Below, piece by piece: positions 1-6,697 of a DNA stretch of 23,917 nt. The stretch lies in assembly GCA_002372545.1 (NCBI GenBank), contig DFHD01000059.1:1-23917 (forward strand), written 5' to 3'. The stretch's first letter is position 1. Every line of letters begins with the position of its first letter. Under the pieces are notes generated by a model that was not told the origin of the DNA, did not search any database, and saw nothing but the letters and a program-made list of their open reading frames with translations. This DNA comes from Lachnospiraceae bacterium UBA3732. GTDB lineage: Bacteria; Bacillota; Clostridia; Lachnospirales; Lachnospiraceae. The position numbers and the translations under genes were made by a program.

Positions 1-99
1 CTTGCCTGCTTTCCCGAATAGCACGGCGCCAAAAGCCTCGCTGTAGCCCACTACAGCTACGTTTTTGTCACTGCACTCTCGGGCAAGCATTCGTCGCAT
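1..99 (-). CDS. Possible N-terminal fragment of an unrecognised ORF running off the left edge
   Basis: From an ATG at 99 the minus strand stays open for 33 codons to the window edge. The peptide begins MRRMLARECS and continues NVAVVGYSEAFGAVLFGKAG. I do not recognise it. There is no convincing ribosome binding site upstream, and a second ATG lies at 90. The same stretch could instead be a structured RNA: GCTGTAG at 40-46 pairs perfectly with CTACAGC at 51-57 over a 4-base loop, and CTTGCC at 1-6 can pair with GGCAAG at 82-87. The plus strand is also open in one frame (from 3 to about 149), so openness alone proves little. Low confidence that this is a translated gene. Confidence 0.18.
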   Translation of the reverse strand, partial: MRRMLARECSDKNVAVVGYSEAFGAVLFGKAGK

Positions 100-201
100 T
101 AGTCCAGTTATTTTGCGAACGTTATACTAGTGCTTCCGTTTTTAATTAACACTAGGATTTTACCAAGTTTTACCATCGGACAGATTCCGGAGGACTGGAT
201 C

Positions 202-2121
202 ATGATAAATGGAAAAAGAATCGTAGCCATATGCACCTCTCGTGTTTATGAGCCTTCCATACATGGATATATCATCGATCTCAATGAGCGTCTGAAAAAA
301 GAAAACTGCGCTCTTCTTGTTTTCGCGATCAACTCCGATATCTACTGGGAGGAAGACCGGCAGGCAACGGAAAAATACATTTTCGATCTGATCCCCTACC
401 GGGACCTGGACTGCTGCATCATTATGGACGAAAAGATCAAGAGCCATAAGATCGCAGAAAAGGTGCTTGCGCGTTCAAAGGCATATCATATTCCTGTGAT
501 TGTGGCCGACGGCAGGTACGATGGTGCCTCCTGTATCAATTTTGACTATGAGGCCGGCTTTGAAGCGGTCGTCCGCCATATCATCGAATTCCACGGCATT
601 AAAAGACCCCATATGGTGGCCGGCCAGCCGGATAATGAGTTTTCCAACCGACGGATCGATATCTTTAAAAAGGTGCTTGCGGAAAACGGTCTTCCCTTCG
701 AGCCGGATATGCTGAGCTACGGCTATTTCTGGGCGGAGCCCTGCCGCAAAAACATGAATAAGATCCTGAAGCGTAAGACTCTTCCGCCGGCTTTTATCTG
801 CGCCAATGACATCATGGCCATTACCGTGACGGAAATGCTTCAGGAAGCCGGCTACAAGGTTCCGCAGGACATTCTGGTCTCCGGCTTCGACGGATATGAC
901 GAAATCTATTTTACTTCGCCCAAGATCACGACCGCTTCCTGCGATATTCTTCTTTTAGCCGAGGCGACAGCAAAAGCCGTACTCCAGTCTCTGGAGGGAA
1001 AAACGGTGGAAAACATGCTCATCACGCCGCAGTTTGTGGCGAATGAATCCTGCGGCTGTCCCATGCATATGGAGCATCCTCAGGTTCTGCTGAACAGGTT
1101 CAACGAAAGCTTCTACCGGAATAACGATGATAACCGGGTTCTTCACCAGATCACCTCGGATATGCAGACCAGCCATTCCCTTGAGGAAATGGTCTCCTAT
1201 CTGGAAAGCTACAAGACCGAAAACATGCTCTGCGTTGTGGACCGGAACTGTTTCGATGCGGATAACAACTACTTCCTCCGCTCGGATATTGCCGAGCTGG
1301 AAAAGGACTTTGTCGTGATCTACGATGCCGATCATCCGGAAAAGTATAAGCCCGGAACGCTTTCTCTTCCGCCTACGGCAGAAGGCCATACGGAGGATGT
1401 CTTCTCCCTTCCCTTCCGCAGCCGGATGATCGAGCTTCTGGATGAATCCTATCCGCTGATCTTCAACGCACTGGATTTCATGAACGTTCCCATCGGCTAT
1501 GTCTGCTACTATTTCCGGGACTATGCCATCAATAACTATTCCAATACCATCAATTCCACCTCTTCTGTCAGCACGGGGATCGGCGGATTTGTAAATCTGC
1601 AGTATCAGCGTACCCTGCTGGATAAGATGGACGAAATGTACCGGCGCGATTCCCTTACAGGCCTTTACAACCGCATCGGCTTCCACAATATCTTTAAGAA
1701 GCTGCGGCAGAAAAAAGAGAATCTGGATCAGCCGGTAACGGTGATCATGTCCGATCTGGACGGTCTGAAATACATCAACGACCACTTCGGCCATGCCGAG
1801 GGAGATAACGCCATAGCCACTGTGGCCAGCGCCCTCAGAAAGGCGTGTCCGGAAACCGCCCTCTCCGCCCGGTTCGGCGGCGATGAGCTGTTCTCCGTGA
1901 TCATCGGGGAATGTGACTCAGACCAGATCATCCACCGGATCGATCAGTATCTTTCGGATTATAATGATCATTCGGGACTTGCTTACGATGTGCAGACCAG
2001 CAGCGGCGTGGTCACAGATGTGCTGAATGACCGTTTTGATATCTCGCATGCGCTGAAGATCGCAGATGATGAGATGTACAAGATCAAGAGTAATAAGAAT
2101 TATCTTCGCGGCACCCACTGA
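202..2121 (+). CDS. LacI-type ligand-binding domain fused to GGDEF (putative diguanylate cyclase)
   Basis: A 639-residue protein if it starts at the ATG at 202, which has GGAGGA at 189-194 seven bases upstream; an in-frame start at 130 lacks such a site. Residues about 6-290 read as a LacI/GalR periplasmic-binding-protein fold (IVAICTSRVYEPS near the start, later VSGFDGYDEIYF). There is no helix-turn-helix domain and no signal peptide, so the sensor is probably cytoplasmic. Residues about 290-470 are an unassigned linker domain. The GGDEF domain starts near 481 (RRDSLTGLYNRIGF) and contains SDLDGLKYINDHFGHAEGD and RFGGDEL at 557-563. The signature is GGDEL rather than GGDEF, and no RxxD inhibitory site precedes it. 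The family makes cyclic di-GMP from GTP; a sugar or nucleoside ligand is a guess from the LacI fold. Activity is likely but not certain because of the Leu. It appears monocistronic. Confidence 0.88.
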   Translation: MINGKRIVAICTSRVYEPSIHGYIIDLNERLKKENCALLVFAINSDIYWEEDRQATEKYIFDLIPYRDLDCCIIMDEKIKSHKIAEKVLARSKAYHIPVIVADGRYDGASCINFDYEAGFEAVVRHIIEFHGIKRPHMVAGQPDNEFSNRRIDIFKKVLAENGLPFEPDMLSYGYFWAEPCRKNMNKILKRKTLPPAFICANDIMAITVTEMLQEAGYKVPQDILVSGFDGYDEIYFTSPKITTASCDILLLAEATAKAVLQSLEGKTVENMLITPQFVANESCGCPMHMEHPQVLLNRFNESFYRNNDDNRVLHQITSDMQTSHSLEEMVSYLESYKTENMLCVVDRNCFDADNNYFLRSDIAELEKDFVVIYDADHPEKYKPGTLSLPPTAEGHTEDVFSLPFRSRMIELLDESYPLIFNALDFMNVPIGYVCYYFRDYAINNYSNTINSTSSVSTGIGGFVNLQYQRTLLDKMDEMYRRDSLTGLYNRIGFHNIFKKLRQKKENLDQPVTVIMSDLDGLKYINDHFGHAEGDNAIATVASALRKACPETALSARFGGDELFSVIIGECDSDQIIHRIDQYLSDYNDHSGLAYDVQTSSGVVTDVLNDRFDISHALKIADDEMYKIKSNKNYLRGTH

Positions 2122-2141
2122 TCAGTCGGTGCCGTTTTTTT
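2109..2141 (+). terminator. Rho-independent terminator containing the stop codon of the LacI-GGDEF gene
   Basis: CGGCACC at 2109-2115 pairs with GGTGCCG at 2128-2134; the inner ACTGATCAGT extends the stem after a C-C mismatch. Seven T residues follow at 2135-2141. The TGA stop of the upstream gene (2119-2121) lies inside the hairpin. On the minus strand the hairpin has no T-run, so it probably serves the plus-strand gene only. Confidence 0.85.
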
Positions 2142-2188
2142 GCATAATAAAAAACGCTTTGTTATGTAAACCAGGTCAGTGCCGGTGA

Positions 2189-2854
2189 TCAGCCTTCCAG
2201 CCTCTTCCGGAAAATCAGCCCGGAAATAAACAGCCCGGCTTCCGCTGTAAGAATTCCGGCGGGAACATCCAGAATAACATGCTGCTTAACGAAAAGTGTG
2301 GAAAGAAAAACAAGAATGGCCGTGATATACATGGCCGGAATATAGTATTTCAGCCCCTTCCCCAGCCGCCCGATCTTATGTGCGGAGCGGGCAAGGAACC
2401 AGCTTTCCATGCAATGAATGGACGGAAACAGATTATTCGGCTGGTCCGCTCTGAAGATCATTCCCGTCATCCAGTCAAAGACGCTTCCATCAACGATCTC
2501 CGGTCTGTCCATGGAAGTCGGAAGAAAAAGAAAGAATATCATACAGATTGTTTTTGCGATCAGCTCCGCCGTAAAATACCGGATGACCGTATCCCTCTTT
2601 TCCGCGGCCAGAAGAACAAAACCCGTATACCAGGTTAGATAAGCAAGAAAAACATATACAAGAATCCATGTGGGATAAAAGGGAATGGAATGGTCAATGG
2701 AGGTTTCCATATTCACGTGCTGCCTTCCCCTGGTAATGAATCTGGTGGCGTAAAAAACAACGCCGTTATAAATGAACCAGATCAGGACCCATCTCCAGCG
2801 GCAGTCCAGGATAAGGCCCTTCAGCCCTTTTCTGTAACTCACTTCTTCCTGCAT
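2189..2854 (-). CDS. PAP2-superfamily membrane phosphatase/phosphotransferase
   Basis: A 221-residue, multi-pass membrane protein. PAP2 (lipid phosphate phosphatase) signatures are visible: RP at 117-118 (motif 1), PSIH at 144-147 (motif 2, phosphate-binding and acid-base His) and S185...H192...D196 in STLFVKQHVILD (motif 3, His nucleophile). The Lys usually found seven residues before the RP of motif 1 is replaced by Phe, and the Arg after the motif 3 Ser is Thr. That looser pattern resembles the PAP2 branch that includes phosphoinositol transferases, so the reaction could be dephosphorylation of a lipid phosphate (phosphatidate, phosphatidylglycerophosphate, undecaprenyl pyrophosphate) or head-group transfer. 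It is the last of four phospholipid genes; its start overlaps the end of psd by 16 bases. An AGAGG stands 8 bases before the ATG. The fold call is solid, the substrate is not. Confidence 0.82.
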   Translation of the reverse strand: MQEEVSYRKGLKGLILDCRWRWVLIWFIYNGVVFYATRFITRGRQHVNMETSIDHSIPFYPTWILVYVFLAYLTWYTGFVLLAAEKRDTVIRYFTAELIAKTICMIFFLFLPTSMDRPEIVDGSVFDWMTGMIFRADQPNNLFPSIHCMESWFLARSAHKIGRLGKGLKYYIPAMYITAILVFLSTLFVKQHVILDVPAGILTAEAGLFISGLIFRKRLEG

Positions 2855-3660
2855 GTACCGATCCTCTCTCCCATCTTTACCGGATATTCCTCGCCAAAAC
2901 GGGAAGCCTTTCGTATTTCAGGGGCAAAATCCGCAGAATCCTTCGGCATGAGAAGAATGATCGTAGAACCGCCGTACAGGAAATGCCCCTTTTCTTCTCC
3001 TCGTTTCACTGCCGCCTTACCCGGAACATGATTTTTGATCCGGCCCACCAGCATCGCACCGACCTCCATCTGCACGCATTTACCGAAAACCGGCGAATCG
3101 ATCACCGTATAGCACCGGCTGTTCTCTGTAAATACCGGACGAACGGAAAGCGCTACCGGCTGCACCGTATGATAAACGCCGGCAATTCTTCTGTCCTTCG
3201 ACTTTCTTCCGCTGTCAAAATAGGCGTAGCGGTGATAGTGGGAAACCGTAAGGCGGAAAACGAGAGCCGTCCCGCCGGCATAATACGCAGCCAGCTTTTG
3301 ATCCCGCAGCAGCCGCTTCAGCGAAAATGCCGTCTGCTTCACAGGAAAGACCGTATCTTCGTCCACAGGGATCAGGGTAAGAAGGCCGTCGCAGGGCGCA
3401 CAAAGCGCATCCGCATCCTCAGAGAAGGTTCTTCTCCCCGGAAGAAGGGGACGGCAGAAAAAATCGTTAAAACAGCGGACCTGACTAACATCGCAGTCCG
3501 CTGTATCAATATGATTTACTTTTTTAAATACGGGAATCAGCAGTCTGGAAAGGCGTGTCTCCATAAAGGCGCCGGCAAGTGCCGAAACCGGCCGGGAAGC
3601 CAGCGGGCGGAGCATCACCCTTCCGGGAACTGTATGATAAAGAAAATGTGTCAAACTCAT
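2839..3660 (-). CDS. psd: Phosphatidylserine decarboxylase (clostridial type)
   Basis: A 273-residue proenzyme that decarboxylates phosphatidylserine to phosphatidylethanolamine at the membrane. The self-processing site is YGGSTI at 229-234, where Ser232 would become the pyruvoyl group after cleavage into a long beta and short alpha chain. APCDGLL around 88-94 supplies the conserved Asp91, and SHYHRY at 140-145 the conserved YHR motif. The latter reads YHRYA, whereas E. coli has YHRVH with a further His; the clostridial branch is known to differ here, so I do not read it as a defect. Length is a little short of the roughly 295 residues usual for clostridial Psd. It begins 6 bases after the pssA stop, so the two are probably translationally coupled, and it overlaps the PAP2 gene downstream. 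Confidence 0.93.
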   Translation of the reverse strand: MSLTHFLYHTVPGRVMLRPLASRPVSALAGAFMETRLSRLLIPVFKKVNHIDTADCDVSQVRCFNDFFCRPLLPGRRTFSEDADALCAPCDGLLTLIPVDEDTVFPVKQTAFSLKRLLRDQKLAAYYAGGTALVFRLTVSHYHRYAYFDSGRKSKDRRIAGVYHTVQPVALSVRPVFTENSRCYTVIDSPVFGKCVQMEVGAMLVGRIKNHVPGKAAVKRGEEKGHFLYGGSTIILLMPKDSADFAPEIRKASRFGEEYPVKMGERIGTCRKK

Positions 3661-3666
3661 AAACCA

Positions 3667-4383
3667 TCACCCGACAAAACCAAAGTCGATATTGCCAAAT
3701 TTCAGGATCAGAAGAAGAATAAACTCGATCAAACCAACGATGATCAGGAAGGCCAGCATTTTATTACCGGGCTTTCTTACCTTGAACCGGCCGAGGAAAA
3801 GGAGGCCTGTGATCAGCATCACGCAGAAATATACCACCGAAAGATCGAAATCCAGCATATAATGCAGAAGCAGTACAAATGGGAAGATCAGAGACGCGGA
3901 GGTGACCGGAAGCCCCGTAAAGGAGGACTGTCCTGTTTCCTCTTTTTCCTTTGCCCGCTCCTCTTCCGTCACATTATAATAGGCCAGACGGATCACTGCT
4001 GCCAGCACATAAACAAATGCGATAAACAGAAGGAGCACGGGATACCAGCGGAACTCTCCCTCTTTGGGATGTATCTTGGGAATATACGTAAACCGTGTGC
4101 TCACCCGCAGCATGGCGAGGCCGATGGAAACCGGCAGCACGCCAAAGGCTATGAGGTCGGAAAAGGAATCAATCTGCACGCCGAAATCCTTTTCGATCCG
4201 TGTTCTGTCTTTTTTCGTACGGGCAACTTTTCCGTCGAAGGTATCGCAAAGCCCGGAAAACAGAAGAAAATACATGCCAATAAAGGGATGTCCCATGCCG
4301 GACATGGAAACAATGATGCCCATCGTGCCCGAAAGAAGCGACAGATAGGTCAGTATAACGGTATAATCATATACGCCGATCAT
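3667..4383 (-). CDS. pssA: CDP-diacylglycerol--serine O-phosphatidyltransferase
   Basis: A 238-residue integral membrane enzyme of the CDP-alcohol phosphatidyltransferase family. It joins serine to CDP-diacylglycerol, releasing CMP and giving phosphatidylserine, the substrate of the adjacent Psd. The family motif is present: CDTFDGKVAR at 46-55 (Asp47, Asp50, Gly51, Ala54, Arg55) and GVQIDSFSD at 68-76 (Gly68, Asp72, Asp76). The spacing between the AR and the G is 12 rather than the generic 8, as in the gram-positive PssA branch with its EKDFG segment. Several hydrophobic helices follow. Adjacency to psd is strong support for serine as the head group. The start overlaps the end of the flippase-like gene by 17 bases, with AGGAGGG a little upstream. 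Confidence 0.93.
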   Translation of the reverse strand: MIGVYDYTVILTYLSLLSGTMGIIVSMSGMGHPFIGMYFLLFSGLCDTFDGKVARTKKDRTRIEKDFGVQIDSFSDLIAFGVLPVSIGLAMLRVSTRFTYIPKIHPKEGEFRWYPVLLLFIAFVYVLAAVIRLAYYNVTEEERAKEKEETGQSSFTGLPVTSASLIFPFVLLLHYMLDFDLSVVYFCVMLITGLLFLGRFKVRKPGNKMLAFLIIVGLIEFILLLILKFGNIDFGFVG

Positions 4384-5422
4384 TGTCCTTGATTCCCCTC
4401 CTTTTTTTCATGATCAAATAGCAGGCCATCATGAAGATGCCGCTGACTGCCACACAGATATAAAACTGAAAGCCTCTGGAAAGCATCTCCAGCCGGAGCG
4501 CTTCCTCTCTTTCCATCAGGCTGGAGTAACCGTCCACCATCAGATAATCCGCCACGCCCATAGCGCCCGGTACCGGCACTGTGTTAAAGCCGATATTAAT
4601 GAGACACTGGGAAGCAAAGATATCCGTTACGATCCCCTGATCCCGGTGCAGCGCATAGTAAAGCCACATGGGTACGGAGATCTGCGCGCCTCTCTGCAGA
4701 AGATTCCAGATAAAGGCCCGGATGATCACCATATTCTTGCCCTTCATCATGGATACGCACTTCACGTAATCCTCTTCCGCTTTCTTCAGCTTCTCAAGCT
4801 TCTTTTCCGGCTTTCTTATGATCTTTTTCCGGTGAAGGAAGCCGATCAGCCGTTCGAGTGTACGGAAGACCGAGCTGCCCTTTTTCAGAAGCATCAGGAA
4901 AAAGAATGTAAGTCCGCCCAGAACCACTATGCCAGCGATGATAAATACCTTCGAAAGCGGCCTGAAACCGAAGAACAGCTTCGGATTCATGAAAACAGAC
5001 GCAATCCCCAGCACCACAATGGATATGGTATACAGGATCAGGTTCATGATCAGGACCACAGCCGTTACCCCGCCGGGAATACCATCCTGCATCATGAAAA
5101 ATGCGCTGGCCGGCTGTCCGCCGGATGCAGACGGCGTCACCGCGGAAAAATAAATATCCGCCGCACTGTAAAGCTGCCCTCTCACCGGATTTCTCCGGTA
5201 ACCCACACCCTTCAGCAGCGTGGAAATGGCCAGGCCTTCAAATACGATAAACCCTCCTGCGCAGAGAACGCCGAGCACACACGGAAGCTTGTAAGATGTC
5301 CGGAGGCTGTCGATGAGACTCCTGATGGAGATATTCCCTGCAGACGCAAATACGGCCCAGATACTAAGCCCGGCAAGAGCAAAAGATATAAGCATCCACA
5401 TTATTCGTTTTTTCTTATCCAT
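4367..5422 (-). CDS. Flippase-like membrane protein (UPF0104 / lysylphosphatidylglycerol synthase TM-region family)
   Basis: A 351-residue polytopic membrane protein. It opens with a short basic tail (MDKKKR) and a hydrophobic segment and contains about eight hydrophobic stretches, the family's SAVTPSASGGQPASAFFM segment near residues 94-111, and a GAMGVADYLM segment near the C terminus. A basic cytoplasmic loop (KKIIRKPEKKLEKLKK) lies near the middle. This is the membrane half of the MprF family without the aminoacyl-transferase half; the stand-alone forms are thought to move or modify lipids but most have no assigned substrate. As first gene of an operon with pssA, psd and a PAP2 enzyme, a role in handling a phospholipid made by those genes is a reasonable inference. 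AGAGAG precedes the ATG, and a promoter lies at 5500-5528. Confidence 0.85.
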   Translation of the reverse strand: MDKKKRIMWMLISFALAGLSIWAVFASAGNISIRSLIDSLRTSYKLPCVLGVLCAGGFIVFEGLAISTLLKGVGYRRNPVRGQLYSAADIYFSAVTPSASGGQPASAFFMMQDGIPGGVTAVVLIMNLILYTISIVVLGIASVFMNPKLFFGFRPLSKVFIIAGIVVLGGLTFFFLMLLKKGSSVFRTLERLIGFLHRKKIIRKPEKKLEKLKKAEEDYVKCVSMMKGKNMVIIRAFIWNLLQRGAQISVPMWLYYALHRDQGIVTDIFASQCLINIGFNTVPVPGAMGVADYLMVDGYSSLMEREEALRLEMLSRGFQFYICVAVSGIFMMACYLIMKKRRGIKDNDRRI

Positions 5423-5499
5423 TTACTCTCTATACCTGCGCATCCTGATTTCCTTCGTGCAAAACCGTGTTTTTCAACTCCGATACACACCCGTGCAAT

Positions 5500-5528
5500 A
5501 TCATATCAAAAAACACTGCATTAAACAA
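5500..5528 (-). promoter_or_regulatory. Sigma-A type promoter of the phospholipid operon
   Basis: Read on the minus strand, TTGTTT (5523-5528) and TATGAT (5500-5505) are separated by 17 bases. It sits about 80 bases upstream of the first gene of the flippase-pssA-psd-PAP2 run, and just past the purE stop. No other credible hexamer pair was found between the four genes, which supports a single transcript. Confidence 0.65.
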
Positions 5529-5544
5529 GTCTAATTAGCAGATC

Positions 5545-6036
5545 TCACTGCTTAAAACGGGCAGAGACTTCGGCATTAGCCTTTTCAGCGTCCTGCTCCA
5601 TCTTTTTTCTCTCGGCTCTTAGCTGATCGCGAAGCTCAGGATATTTGATGCTCATGATCTCCAGAGCAAGCCAGGCTGCATTCTTCGCGCCGTTAATGGC
5701 AACGGTAGCCACGGGGATTCCCGGAGGCATCTGGACAATGGAAAAGAGTGCATCCTGTCCATCCAGCACGGAACCGGAAAGCGGTACGCCGATTACCGGA
5801 AGCGTTGTCTGGGCTGCCACTACCCCCGGAAGGGCTGCTGCCATACCGGCTGCCGCCACGACAACCTCTGTTCCGTTTTCATTTACTTCCTCCATAAAGC
5901 TGTGGAGCATGGCGCTGGCTCTGTGTGCCGACAGGCATCTCACCTGCACCTCAGCGCCGAACTTCTGCAAAAGCTCAACGCAGGGGGTTACCTTCTCCAG
6001 ATCGCTCATGGATCCCATGATCACTGCTGCCTTCAT
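5545..6036 (-). CDS. purE: 5-(carboxyamino)imidazole ribonucleotide mutase
   Basis: A 163-residue cytoplasmic enzyme of purine synthesis that converts N5-CAIR to CAIR. The N-terminal phosphate-binding motif MGSMSD is at 7-12 and the catalytic SAHR at 36-39; the AGMAAALPGVVA core and PLSGS segment are also typical of class I PurE. Length is normal for the family. AGGAGG stands six bases before the ATG. No purK or other pur gene is adjacent in this window, and purE appears alone between the HD hydrolase gene 131 bases upstream and the phospholipid operon. I found no clear promoter in that 131-base gap, only AT-rich sequence with short repeats, so co-transcription with the upstream genes is possible. 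Confidence 0.96.
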   Translation of the reverse strand: MKAAVIMGSMSDLEKVTPCVELLQKFGAEVQVRCLSAHRASAMLHSFMEEVNENGTEVVVAAAGMAAALPGVVAAQTTLPVIGVPLSGSVLDGQDALFSIVQMPPGIPVATVAINGAKNAAWLALEIMSIKYPELRDQLRAERKKMEQDAEKANAEVSARFKQ

Positions 6037-6167
6037 TTTCTTCCTCCTGATGTCGTTTATGTCTTTGTTTATGTTTTGCTATTGTTTTGCTGTTTTCTGT
6101 ATTCCGTTTGTTTTTGAAATACCTGCTGAACTGTTACAATGTCTTATTTTGAAATATTCTTATGGTC

Positions 6168-6650
6168 TTATATGTCCGTTATTTCATCAGAAGCCGTCTT
6201 CTCCCCGTCACTCTTTGCTTCCGCTTCATCCAGGATGCCGAGCGCTTTCCGGTATTTTGCAAACCGGAGTTCATCCTTCTCCGTTACCTTTTTCAGCCGT
6301 CCGGGGTCCAGATTATGCAGAAGATCCTCCCGCTTTACGGCTCTTGCCACCGGATCCCCGCAGAGCTTCCGGATGTAATCAAAATAATCCTCATCCTCCC
6401 TGTGGGTCATAAGATCCACTCCCCGGAGCTGAACCTCGGTAAAGCCCTTTTTCCGGAGATCCTCCAGCGTATAATCCGTGTCCTCGATCACATCATGCAG
6501 AATGGCCACTACACAGGTATCCTCCGTAGTCATCTGCTCCGCCACGTGAACCGGATGCAATATATAAGGCAGGCCGCTCCTGTCCTTCTGCCCCTTATGC
6601 GCCTTAAAGGCCAGCTTCAGCGCTTTTTTTGTCATCGGCGTGTAGATCAT
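6168..6650 (-). CDS. Stand-alone HD-domain hydrolase of the (p)ppGpp hydrolase type
   Basis: A 160-residue protein resembling only the HD hydrolase part of RelA/SpoT enzymes. Landmarks: RSGLPYILHP at 24-33 (Arg24 and His32), LHDVIEDT at 51-58 (His52, Asp53, Glu56, Asp57) and KREDLLHNLD at 106-115 (Asp109, Asn113). These correspond in order to the metal-binding and nucleotide-binding positions of the SpoT hydrolase site. No synthetase, TGS or ACT domain is present, so it looks like a small alarmone hydrolase that removes the 3'-pyrophosphate of (p)ppGpp with Mn2+. The C-terminal 20 residues are acidic and probably flexible. A GGAG stands six bases before the ATG. It lies 47 bases after the pyrophosphatase gene, and that enzyme could consume the pyrophosphate released. 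Other nucleotide substrates are possible for single-domain HD proteins. Confidence 0.82.
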   Translation of the reverse strand: MIYTPMTKKALKLAFKAHKGQKDRSGLPYILHPVHVAEQMTTEDTCVVAILHDVIEDTDYTLEDLRKKGFTEVQLRGVDLMTHREDEDYFDYIRKLCGDPVARAVKREDLLHNLDPGRLKKVTEKDELRFAKYRKALGILDEAEAKSDGEKTASDEITDI

Positions 6651-6697
6651 ACTTTTCTCCTTTCCGGCTCATGCCCAAGCAAAGAGTCCTGAAATTT

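Noticed and set aside
2983..4392. Long open frame of 469 codons on the plus strand
   Set aside because: It lies fully antisense to psd and pssA, whose motifs are intact; its peptide is rich in His, Lys and Gln with no domain, as expected from codon bias in the real genes.
6055..6091. Short direct repeats GTTTATGT and GTTTTGCT upstream of purE
   Set aside because: Two copies each in a low-complexity T-rich stretch; likely chance.
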